Source: an uncultured Clostridia bacterium (lineage in GTDB: Bacteria > Bacillota > Clostridia > Christensenellales > UBA1242). Taken from it: DNA of 21,212 nucleotides. Positions 15,506 to 21,212 of the stretch are shown here, piece by piece (within the stretch, counting starts at the first letter, position 1; every line of letters begins with the position of its first letter). A program made the translations under genes and the position numbers. The stretch spans positions 1 to 21,212 of the forward strand of contig CANRMV010000008.1 of the NCBI GenBank assembly GCA_947631875.1. Direction: 5' to 3'. The notes under the pieces were generated by a model. The model worked only from the letters and a program-made list of their open reading frames with translations, was not told the origin of the DNA and made no database searches.

Positions 15506-16621
15506 TTATTTATCTTTTGTTTGTGGAGTTGCGTTGCCTGCCTTAAAATTTTCAAAAATTTGTTGACTCTTTTCTTGAAGGTTCTTTCTAGTTTTTCCAG
15601 TGGCACGCTCAATCACTTGATTAGCATAGTTAAGAGCACGCGTATTATCCGATATTCTTTCTTCTGTCAAACCAAAATGCTGGTCTCTGGCTTGTATTCC
15701 CTTAACAATTGAGTCTCTACAATCTGCAACAAATTTTTCATCACTAAATTTTTCGACTGGAATATAAGCAATCACATATGGCGAATAGGTTAAAATTGTC
15801 AGCAAAGTTTCGTCGTCAAATTTAGAGTCAAGCAATCGTCCATCTATAACTAGTTCAGGATTAAATCCTGCAAAATGTATTTTTGTTAAATTTGGGCAAT
15901 TCTCAAACGCTCTTAAATCCAAAATCTTAACCGATTTAGGAATTACAATTTCTTCAATTGCTGTTCCTTCAAACACTCTTGATGGAATCTTTTCAAGCCC
16001 TTCATGCAAAACAACTTTTTTCAATTTTGAACAGTCCAAAAACACTCCACGTTCCAAAATTTTAACTGACGCTGGAATGTCAACTTCTTCAAGTGCTGTT
16101 TTTTCAAAAGCAAATCCCTCAATTTTTCTTAAACCTTGTCCAAAAACAACAGTTTCTAAACTTGAACAGCCCGAAAATGCATTGCTGGAAATTGTGGTTA
16201 CTGAATCTGGTATTGTAATAGATTTTAGGTCATTGCAATCAAAACACATTCCAGTTGGAATAAAGCTTAGTTCATCTGACAACACAAGATGTTGTATTTT
16301 GGACTCAGCAAAACAAAATTGTCCAACCTCTTTGACACCATACCAATTCATTACAATTCTTTCAATATTGGAGTTTTTAAAAGCTTTATCTTCAATAAAA
16401 AGAATTTGAGATGGAATATCAATGGAAACAGGTTGTTGTTCCTTTGTCAATTTGCTCAAAAAGGTGCTTGCTATAAAATTTGCTTTTCTCGGAATATACA
16501 AACCATGTTTTTCACTATCTCTTCTGGATAAGCTTGTTAATGCATAAACATATTTCTTTCCTCTTAAACAACTTGGCACATAAGCAAGATATTTTTCCAA
16601 ATTCACTTTTTTAACTTTCAT
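15506..16621 (-). CDS. BspA-type leucine-rich-repeat protein, no secretion signal
   Basis: 371 residues. Residues about 66-270 hold about eight leucine-rich repeats of the BspA/LRR_5 type, each about 22-24 residues with a pattern like LxxVxIPxSVxxIxxxAFxxCxx (examples: SITIPDSVTTISSNAFSGCS; EVDIPASVKILERGVFLDCS). The N-terminal 65 residues are basic and non-repetitive; residues about 300-371 are a charged helical tail. No signal peptide or membrane segment is seen, so it should be cytosolic, although most BspA-type proteins studied are on the surface. AAAGGAG stands 7 nt before the ATG. It is a single-gene unit with a consensus promoter upstream and its own terminator. Partner and function are unknown. 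Confidence 0.85.
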   Translation of the reverse strand: MKVKKVNLEKYLAYVPSCLRGKKYVYALTSLSRRDSEKHGLYIPRKANFIASTFLSKLTKEQQPVSIDIPSQILFIEDKAFKNSNIERIVMNWYGVKEVGQFCFAESKIQHLVLSDELSFIPTGMCFDCNDLKSITIPDSVTTISSNAFSGCSSLETVVFGQGLRKIEGFAFEKTALEEVDIPASVKILERGVFLDCSKLKKVVLHEGLEKIPSRVFEGTAIEEIVIPKSVKILDLRAFENCPNLTKIHFAGFNPELVIDGRLLDSKFDDETLLTILTYSPYVIAYIPVEKFSDEKFVADCRDSIVKGIQARDQHFGLTEERISDNTRALNYANQVIERATGKTRKNLQEKSQQIFENFKAGNATPQTKDK

Positions 16622-16644
16622 TTAACAACTCCTTTACATCTAGG

Positions 16645-16673
16645 ATTATATCACATCATTTTTGTGTTGTCAA
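16645..16673 (-). promoter_or_regulatory. Consensus housekeeping promoter of the leucine-rich-repeat gene
   Basis: On the - strand TTGACA (16668-16673), a 17-nt spacer and TATAAT (16645-16650) match both consensus boxes exactly, and TGA before the -10 adds an extended -10. The start should be near 16638, giving a 16-nt leader that includes the AAAGGAG ribosome binding site. It is the best promoter match in the window. Confidence 0.9.
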
Positions 16674-16733
16674 TACCCAATTTTTGCAAAGTTATATAAA
16701 AACATAATTCAAAAAAAATACTAAAAAATAATT

Positions 16734-16764
16734 AAAAATAAATTAAAATAAAAATAAATTAAAA
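16734..16764. repeat. A-rich direct repeat in the intergenic region
   Basis: AAAAATAAATTAAAA occurs twice (16734-16748 and 16750-16764), one base apart, inside a run of A/T-only sequence. The 277-nt gap 16622-16898 otherwise holds the promoter at 16645-16673 and the terminator at 16819-16835; nothing else with coding character is seen. It may be only low-complexity sequence, or curved DNA upstream of the promoter. Confidence 0.5.
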
Positions 16765-16818
16765 ATAGCTAAAAATACGTTATTTTGGGCTGAAAAAATG
16801 TTTAAAAAAATAAAAAAA

Positions 16819-16835
16819 CTCACTAATAAAGTGAG
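16819..16835 (-). terminator. Terminator of the ribosomal protein operon (possibly bidirectional)
   Basis: CTCAC (16819-16823) pairs with GTGAG (16831-16835) around a 7-nt loop. On the - strand the stem is followed by TTTTTTTA and preceded by a matching A run that lengthens it past one mismatch. It lies about 60 nt beyond the rplQ stop codon. The + strand reading is also followed by ATTTTTTT. Confidence 0.8.
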
Positions 16836-16898
16836 ATTTTTTTAATATTTTTTTTAATTTATTTTTTGATAAAACTTGCTCAAAATTTTTTAAACAAA

Positions 16899-17408
16899 TT
16901 AAACCAATTCAACAAGTGCCATTTCAGCAGCATCGCCACGTCGTTGACCAAGTTTGGTTATTCTTGTGTAACCGCCACCTTGTCCAGATTGTTTTGCACG
17001 CTCTGCATATTTTGGTGCGTAAACATTGAAAATCTTTTCAAGAAGTGGATGATTGATGCCTTCGGTTCTGTGCTTGAAACTTTCAAGGCTTTCCTTAGGC
17101 TTTCTTTGTTCTTGAAGGTCATAAACATATGCCATGATTTTCTTTCTGGCAGCAAGTTTCTTTGGACCATCGTTCAAAACTTCGGTCTTAACTTTTTTGC
17201 CATCAGCACCTTTGATTTCTTTGACAACCTTAACTGTGTCAAGATAAGAATTCATTGCTGTGGTGATGATTTTTTCAGTAATTCTTGCAGTTGATTTTGC
17301 CTTTGCAAGAGTTGTTTCAAGTTTCCCATTCCAAAGCAAAGTGGAAACTTGTCCACGAAGCATTGCATTTCTTTCTTTTGAAGGTCTGCCCAATTTATCG
17401 TTAGCCAT
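16899..17408 (-). CDS. rplQ: Ribosomal protein L17 (bL17), long form with two insertions
   Basis: 169 residues, against about 115-130 in most bacteria. The ends match bL17: KLGRPSKERNAMLRGQ at the start (usual KLGRxxxxRxAMLR), ETTLAKAK at 31-38, and GGGYTRITKLGQRRGDAAEM near the end. Two stretches are extra: residues about 53-84 (a lysine/valine/glutamate segment before LAARKKIM) and about 98-119 (a charged segment before HPLLEKIF). Both fall between conserved elements, so the protein is intact rather than frameshifted. Some Clostridia have similarly long L17. It binds 23S rRNA in the large subunit. AAGGAG stands about 6 nt before the ATG. It is last in the operon, with 45 nt between it and rpoA. 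Confidence 0.96.
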   Translation of the reverse strand: MANDKLGRPSKERNAMLRGQVSTLLWNGKLETTLAKAKSTARITEKIITTAMNSYLDTVKVVKEIKGADGKKVKTEVLNDGPKKLAARKKIMAYVYDLQEQRKPKESLESFKHRTEGINHPLLEKIFNVYAPKYAERAKQSGQGGGYTRITKLGQRRGDAAEMALVELV

Positions 17409-17453
17409 TTTACTCTCCTTTTTAGGTTTTACCTATTTTTATTTTTCTTGGTT

Positions 17454-18407
17454 TTATTCCTCGTCTTTACGAAGAGAAAGTCCATAACTTTCAAGTTTTT
17501 GGATAACTTCCTCAACAGACTTTGCACCAAGATTTCTTACCTTAAACATATCGCTCTTGGATTTTTTGATAAGGTCTTGGATATAATTGATGCCTGCGCG
17601 TTTGAGGCAGTTGTAAGAACGAACTGAAAGGTCCATTTCTTCAATTGGAAGTTCCATAAGTTTCACTTGTTTGTCCTCTTCCTTTGAAATGAGAATTGAC
17701 ATATTTCCCATCTCAGCGCAAAGGTCAACAAAAAGGTCAACATGTTCGTGGATTATTCTTCCTGCAAGGCTGACAATTTCTCTTGCTGTGGTTGTTCCAT
17801 TTGTGGTTACTTCCAAAGTAAGTTTGTCATAATCAATGCTTTGTCCAACACGAGTTGCCTCAACATTAAAGTTAACCTTTTTCACAGGTGAGAAGATGCT
17901 GTCAACTGCAATGAAGTCGATGTCATCAAATTTTGTTTTGTTAACTTCGCTTGAAACATAGCCTCTGCCATTGCCAATCATAAGGTCAAGGTCAAAAACT
18001 GCGCCTTCGTCCATTGTGCAAATGTGAAGGTCTGGGTTTAAAACTTCAACTTGGTCGTTGGCTTCAAAATCTCTTGCTGTAACTTCGCCCGCACCATTCT
18101 TTCTGATTTTGAGGTATGTGACAAAATCTCTGTCTTGATTTGTGCATTTAACTGCAAGGCATTTCAAGTTTAAAACAATGTCAACAACATCTTCTGTAAC
18201 GCCGCGAATTGTTGAAAACTCATGTGCAACGCCAGCAATTCTAAATGCGATGACAGCCGAGCCTGGAAGTGATGAGAGAAGTGTCCTTCTCATGCAGTTT
18301 CCAAGTGTTATTCCATAACCCTTTTCAAGAGGCTCAACAACAAATCTTGCAAAACTTCCTCCGTCTGTTTCTTCACAAGTGATTTTTGGTTTTTCCATTT
18401 CCATCAT
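17454..18407 (-). CDS. rpoA: RNA polymerase alpha subunit
   Basis: 317 residues, the normal length. The N-terminal domain (about 1-230) carries the assembly surface for alpha dimerisation and beta/beta' binding (GYGITLGNCMRRTLLSSLPG near 35-55). The C-terminal domain (about 245-317) binds promoter UP elements and activators (LSVRSYNCLKRAGI, then VRNLGAKSVEEV). The start at 18407 is chosen because MMEMEKPKI matches the family's usual MIEIEKPKI and AAGGGGG lies about 9 nt upstream; the frame runs open to 18485, but that would reach into rpsD. It follows rpsD by 19 nt, the standard alpha-operon order. Confidence 0.98.
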   Translation of the reverse strand: MMEMEKPKITCEETDGGSFARFVVEPLEKGYGITLGNCMRRTLLSSLPGSAVIAFRIAGVAHEFSTIRGVTEDVVDIVLNLKCLAVKCTNQDRDFVTYLKIRKNGAGEVTARDFEANDQVEVLNPDLHICTMDEGAVFDLDLMIGNGRGYVSSEVNKTKFDDIDFIAVDSIFSPVKKVNFNVEATRVGQSIDYDKLTLEVTTNGTTTAREIVSLAGRIIHEHVDLFVDLCAEMGNMSILISKEEDKQVKLMELPIEEMDLSVRSYNCLKRAGINYIQDLIKKSKSDMFKVRNLGAKSVEEVIQKLESYGLSLRKDEE

Positions 18408-18426
18408 AATAAATATCCCCCTTAAA

Positions 18427-19047
18427 TTATCTCGAATACAATTCGACAATAAGTTGTTCCTTGATGTCGCTGTCAATATCTTCACGTGTTGGATTTGCTA
18501 AAATTTTTCCTGTTAAAGTTTCGCTGTCAAATTCAAGCCACTTTGGAACGACAATTTTCATGCCTTTAAGAGCCTTAAACATTTCAAGTTCTCTCTTGTT
18601 TTCCTTAACTGTGATAACATCCCCAACTTTAACTCTGTAAGAGCAAATTGAAACTCTTTTTCCGTTCACGCAAATGTGCCCGTGATTTACAATTTGTCTG
18701 CATTCTGCTCTTGAAGAGCCAATGCCCATACGATAAATCACATTGTCAAGCCTTCTTTCAATCAAAGAAAGCATCTCAGCACCTGTGGCAGTTTTACTTT
18801 TGGATGCAGTTTCATAATATTCTCTGAATTGCCTTTCCAAAATGCCATACATTCTTTTAACTTTTTGCTTTTCACGAAGTTGGAGCCCATATTCTGTAAC
18901 TCTTTTTCTTGATGCACCGTGTTGTCCAGGAATAACAGGACGTCTTTCCATTGCACATTTCTTAGTCAAACATCTCTCGCCTTTAAGGAAAAGTTTGCGT
19001 CCCTCTCTTCGGCATTGACGGCAATCAGGTTCAATAGTTCTTGCCAT
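18427..19047 (-). CDS. rpsD: Ribosomal protein S4 (uS4), zinc-binding form
   Basis: 206 residues. An early assembly protein of the 30S subunit that binds 16S rRNA; in some bacteria it also represses its own operon. Four cysteines near the N-terminus (Cys9, Cys12, Cys26, Cys31) form the zinc-binding arrangement of the C+ type. The S4 RNA-binding domain is visible around residues 95-160 (RRLDNVIYRMGIGSSRAECR, VNHGHICVNG). AAGGAG stands about 9 nt before the ATG at 19047; 14 nt separate it from rpsK. Confidence 0.98.
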   Translation of the reverse strand: MARTIEPDCRQCRREGRKLFLKGERCLTKKCAMERRPVIPGQHGASRKRVTEYGLQLREKQKVKRMYGILERQFREYYETASKSKTATGAEMLSLIERRLDNVIYRMGIGSSRAECRQIVNHGHICVNGKRVSICSYRVKVGDVITVKENKRELEMFKALKGMKIVVPKWLEFDSETLTGKILANPTREDIDSDIKEQLIVELYSR

Positions 19048-19061
19048 AACTTTTTCTCCTT

Positions 19062-19472
19062 TTAAACTCTTCTTCTCTTAGGAGGTCTGCAACCGTTGTG
19101 CGCGATTGGAGAAACATCCTTAATAAGTGTGACATTAAAGCCAAGAGTTGCAAGTGCACGAATAGCGCTCTCTCTTCCATTTCCTGGACCTTTAACATAC
19201 ACTTCAACTGACTTCATACCGTTGTCAAGTGCAACCTTTCCTGCTTGTTCAACACAAGTTTGAGCGGCAAAAGGTGTGCTTTTCTTTGAGCCTTTAAGCC
19301 CAAGTCTGCCAGATGAGCATGAAGAAATAACATTACCTTGTGTGTCAGTGAACACGATAATGTTGTTGTTGAAAGAGGTCGTGATGTGGACTTGCCCCTT
19401 ATCAATATTTCTGCTAACTCTCTTTCTGGTTTTAACAGTTTTCTTTTTTGTGTTTGTTTTAGTGTTTGCCAT
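19062..19472 (-). CDS. rpsK: Ribosomal protein S11 (uS11)
   Basis: 136 residues. A platform protein of the 30S subunit that contacts 16S rRNA near the E site. The N-terminus is a lysine/threonine-rich extension (TKTNTKKKTVKTRKR), longer than in many species. The core is typical: GQVHITTSFNNNIIVFTDT, then VYVKGPGNGRESAIRALA, and the ending NGCRPPKRRRV. AAGAGG precedes the ATG at 19472. It begins 10 nt after rpsM. Confidence 0.98.
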   Translation of the reverse strand: MANTKTNTKKKTVKTRKRVSRNIDKGQVHITTSFNNNIIVFTDTQGNVISSCSSGRLGLKGSKKSTPFAAQTCVEQAGKVALDNGMKSVEVYVKGPGNGRESAIRALATLGFNVTLIKDVSPIAHNGCRPPKRRRV

Positions 19473-19482
19473 ATCTTACCTC

Positions 19483-19860
19483 TTATTTACCTTTCTTGGC
19501 ACTTCCGCCAACGATTTTCTTAGGACCTTTTCTTGTTCTTGCATTGTTTTTTGTGCTTTGTCCACGAACAGGAAGTCCTTTTCTGTGACGAATACCACGA
19601 TAGCACCCGATTTCTCCGAGTTTCTTGATATTCATACTAACTTTTGATTTAAGTTCACCTTCAACCACAAGATTGTGTTCGATGTAGTTACGAAGTTTGG
19701 CGATTTGCTCTTCTGTGAGGTCCTTCACTCTTGTGTCAAGCGAAATTCCTGTTTCTTTGCAAATGTTTCTTGATGTTTCAACGCCAATTCCGTAAATGTA
19801 AGTCAAACCATATTCCAATCTTTTTTCTCTTGGAAGGTCAACACCAGCAATTCTTGCCAT
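19483..19860 (-). CDS. rpsM: Ribosomal protein S13 (uS13)
   Basis: 125 residues, normal length. A head protein of the 30S subunit that contacts the P-site tRNA and forms bridges to the 50S subunit. Family signature: MARIAGVDLPREKRLEYGLT at the start, YIYGIG at 22-27, GCYRGIRHRKGLPVRGQ in the C-terminal half, and a basic tail. AGAGGAG lies about 7 nt before the ATG. It follows rpmJ by 53 nt. Confidence 0.98.
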   Translation of the reverse strand: MARIAGVDLPREKRLEYGLTYIYGIGVETSRNICKETGISLDTRVKDLTEEQIAKLRNYIEHNLVVEGELKSKVSMNIKKLGEIGCYRGIRHRKGLPVRGQSTKNNARTRKGPKKIVGGSAKKGK

Positions 19861-19913
19861 CTATTTTCTCCTCTTTGGGTTTCCCCCGACTTTATTTTTT
19901 TTGTTTTTGTTAA

Positions 19914-20030
19914 TTAGCCTTGTGTTTGCTTATGCTTTTTGCTCTTAGAGCAAATAACCATAACTTTGCCATCTCTTTTGATGACTTTGCATTTATCACA
20001 CATAGGCTTAACTGATGCTCTGACTTTCAT
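19914..20030 (-). CDS. rpmJ: Ribosomal protein L36 (bL36), zinc-binding form
   Basis: 38 residues, the family's usual size. Translation from 20030 gives MKVRASVKPMCDKCKVIKRD at the start and a lysine-rich ending. The zinc ligands Cys11, Cys14, Cys27 and His33 (C-x2-C-x12-C-x5-H) are all present, so it is the zinc-binding form rather than the cysteine-free paralogue made under zinc shortage. AAAAGGAG lies about 7 nt before the ATG. It lies 16 nt after infA. Confidence 0.97.
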   Translation of the reverse strand: MKVRASVKPMCDKCKVIKRDGKVMVICSKSKKHKQTQG

Positions 20031-20046
20031 TTCTTTGCTCCTTTTA

Positions 20047-20268
20047 TCAGCCTTTATCTCGCCAAGTTATTCTTCCCTTGGTGAGGTCATACGGGCTCAT
20101 TTCAATCTTAACTTTGTCGCCTTCAATAATCCTAATAAAGTTTTGTCTGAGTTTTCCAGAGATGTATGCAGTTATAACATGCCCATTTGACAAAGTCACT
20201 TTAAATGTCATACTTGGCAAAACCTCAGTTACAACTCCTTCAAATTCAATCACATCTTCTTTGGACAT
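20047..20268 (-). CDS. infA: Translation initiation factor IF-1
   Basis: 73 residues, normal length. It binds the A site of the 30S subunit with an S1-type OB fold during initiation. Signature: MSKEDVIEFEGVVTEVLPSM, then the family's usual NGHVITAYISGKLRQNFIRI and GDKVKIEMSPYDLTKGRITW at the end. AAAGGAG stands about 7 nt before the ATG at 20268. Its start lies 23 nt inside the end of the KOW gene, so translation is probably coupled. Confidence 0.98.
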   Translation of the reverse strand: MSKEDVIEFEGVVTEVLPSMTFKVTLSNGHVITAYISGKLRQNFIRIIEGDKVKIEMSPYDLTKGRITWRDKG

Positions 20269-20524
20269 ATTCGCTCCTTTCTTTTAAGAATTTTCTGATT
20301 TCCGCATTCACTTTTTCTTGTCCAGATTTGAGTTTCTCTCTGTCGAAACTCGTTTTTGAAGCCTTCTGAACATGTTTTAGGCTTTTTTTCTTCGGTTTAG
20401 TCAATTTCAATCGCTTTCCATCAACCAAGTAGCAAAACTTTTCGTCAACTTCAAGCACAACAAAAATCTGATTTTTTTCTTTTCCCGCAGTTGCCAGAAC
20501 CACATCACCTTGCAAAATATTCAT
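20246..20524 (-). CDS. KOW-domain RNA-binding protein (L14e-like)
   Basis: 92 residues. The small Firmicutes KOW protein that typically sits between map and infA, sometimes called ribosomal protein L14e-like. The KOW element is at the N-terminus (MNILQGDVVLATAGKEKNQI), then FVVLEVDEKFCYLVDGKRLK, and a lysine-rich helical tail. GGAG lies 7 nt before the ATG at 20524; a second ATG at 20527 is only 4 nt from it, so 20524 is preferred. The open frame extends to 20632, but that would overlap map deeply. It overlaps both neighbours, map by 20 nt and infA by 23 nt. The exact role is not established; RNA or ribosome binding is the family expectation. Confidence 0.88.
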   Translation of the reverse strand: MNILQGDVVLATAGKEKNQIFVVLEVDEKFCYLVDGKRLKLTKPKKKSLKHVQKASKTSFDREKLKSGQEKVNAEIRKFLKERSEYVQRRCD

Positions 20525-21212
20525 CATCGCTCTCCAAAGTGAGAATTTCCAGACCCGTCTTTGTGAAAAGAACTGTGTTTTCGTAGTGAGCGGCAGGTTT
20601 TCCGTCACGCGTGACAATCCCCCAGCCATCACTCAGCATACCTATTTCCTTTTTTCCAGCATTTATCATCGGCTCAATTGCAAGCACAGCATTTTCGGTG
20701 ATAACCGGCCCATCAGTAGGTTTGCCGTAGTTTAAAACTGATGGCGCTTCATGCATTCTCCTGCCAATTCCATGTCCAGAAAGTTCTCGAACAACCGAAA
20801 ATCCGTTGCTTTCTGCATGAGTTTGGATGGCATTTGAAAGCTTTCCAAGTCTGTCGCCAATTCTAAGGTTTTCAATACCTTTGAAAAAGCATTCTTTGGT
20901 CACTTTCATAAGTTTTTGCTTTTCAGCAGAAACCTGCCCAACAGGATAGGTTCTTGCAGCATCGCCGTGATAACCCTTATATGCCACAACAATGTCAATG
21001 CTGACAATATCGCCCTCTTTCAAAACTATGTCTTTGCTAGGAATGCCATGAACCACCATTTCGTTAACGGAAATGCAGGTTGCAGCCGGATAGCCTTCAT
21101 AACCAAGACAAGCAGGGCTTCCACCACTTTCTATTATAAACTTTTCAATGGATTTGTCAATATCATAAGTGGAAATTCCTGGTTTTACAAGCGTTTTTGC
21201 ATAGATTAGTGC
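20505..21212 (-). CDS. map: Methionine aminopeptidase type I (partial, N-terminus outside window)
   Basis: The frame runs off the right edge; 235 residues are visible and only a short N-terminal piece is missing. It removes the initiator methionine from new proteins. The two-metal site is complete: the substrate His in VVHGIP, Asp in SIDIVV and Asp in HGDAART, His in SGHGIGRRMHEAP, Glu in AIEPM, and Glu in HYENTV. Internal Met codons such as the one at 21059 are not the start, because conserved residues (PGISTYDIDKSIEKF, then GYPAATCISVNEM) lie before it. Gene order (map before the KOW gene and infA) is the usual one. Confidence 0.97.
   Translation of the reverse strand, partial: ALIYAKTLVKPGISTYDIDKSIEKFIIESGGSPACLGYEGYPAATCISVNEMVVHGIPSKDIVLKEGDIVSIDIVVAYKGYHGDAARTYPVGQVSAEKQKLMKVTKECFFKGIENLRIGDRLGKLSNAIQTHAESNGFSVVRELSGHGIGRRMHEAPSVLNYGKPTDGPVITENAVLAIEPMINAGKKEIGMLSDGWGIVTRDGKPAAHYENTVLFTKTGLEILTLESDDEYFAR

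Noticed and set aside
16874..16898. A small RNA or extra gene between the L17 terminator and the L17 stop
   Set aside because: The stretch is short and A/T-only; it has no start codon with a binding site and no structure beyond the terminator.

Overview
The window is low-GC DNA, with A/T-rich gaps and strong AGGAG-type ribosome binding sites. It looks like a chromosomal segment of a low-GC Firmicute, most likely an uncultured Clostridia lineage. Supporting signs are the gene order map - KOW (L14e-like) - infA - rpmJ - rpsM - rpsK - rpsD - rpoA - rplQ, a WhiA protein, a ComEB-type dCMP deaminase, and a PHP-domain DnaE. S4 and L36 are both the zinc-binding (cysteine-containing) forms. A long L17 with two insertions points away from the best-studied Bacilli. 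The exact lineage cannot be fixed from sequence reading alone.

Layout: two genes lie on the + strand at the left edge (1-1383) and everything else is on the - strand. The + genes encode the end of a membrane-anchored protein with SH3-like domains and a soluble coiled-coil protein with a glycine hinge and a beta-rich tail resembling a phage fibre. A hairpin that buries the ribosome binding site separates them. On the - strand, read right to left, the first unit (21212-16899) is the end of the ribosomal protein/alpha operon. It encodes methionine aminopeptidase, a KOW protein, IF-1, L36, S13, S11, S4, RNA polymerase alpha and L17, and is closed by a hairpin terminator. A 277-nt very A/T-rich gap follows, holding that terminator and a consensus promoter (TTGACA-17-TATAAT). 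This promoter drives a single BspA-type leucine-rich-repeat gene that has its own terminator.

Next comes a tightly packed eight-gene run (15449-5884): murB, dCMP deaminase, a PHP phosphoesterase, whiA, dnaE, a divergent phosphofructokinase, a patatin-like phospholipase and a ComEC-like metallo-beta-lactamase membrane protein. Gaps are 30 nt or less, with several start/stop overlaps. It joins cell-wall precursor synthesis, DNA precursor supply, DNA replication, a division-linked WhiA factor and glycolysis-type chemistry. A new promoter at about 5851-5879 then starts a shikimate-kinase-like protein that has lost its ATP-binding loop, translationally coupled to transketolase. The last - strand pair is a protein of unknown function and an alpha/beta hydrolase with an N-terminal membrane segment.

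No tRNA, rRNA, CRISPR array or transposon was seen, and no gene-free stretch exceeds 300 nt. Most of the window is ordinary core genome. The points most worth a second look are the degenerate shikimate-kinase-like protein fused by translation to transketolase, the phosphofructokinase with altered active-site residues, the SD-sequestering hairpin at 562-594, and two transcription-unit starts that appear leaderless.
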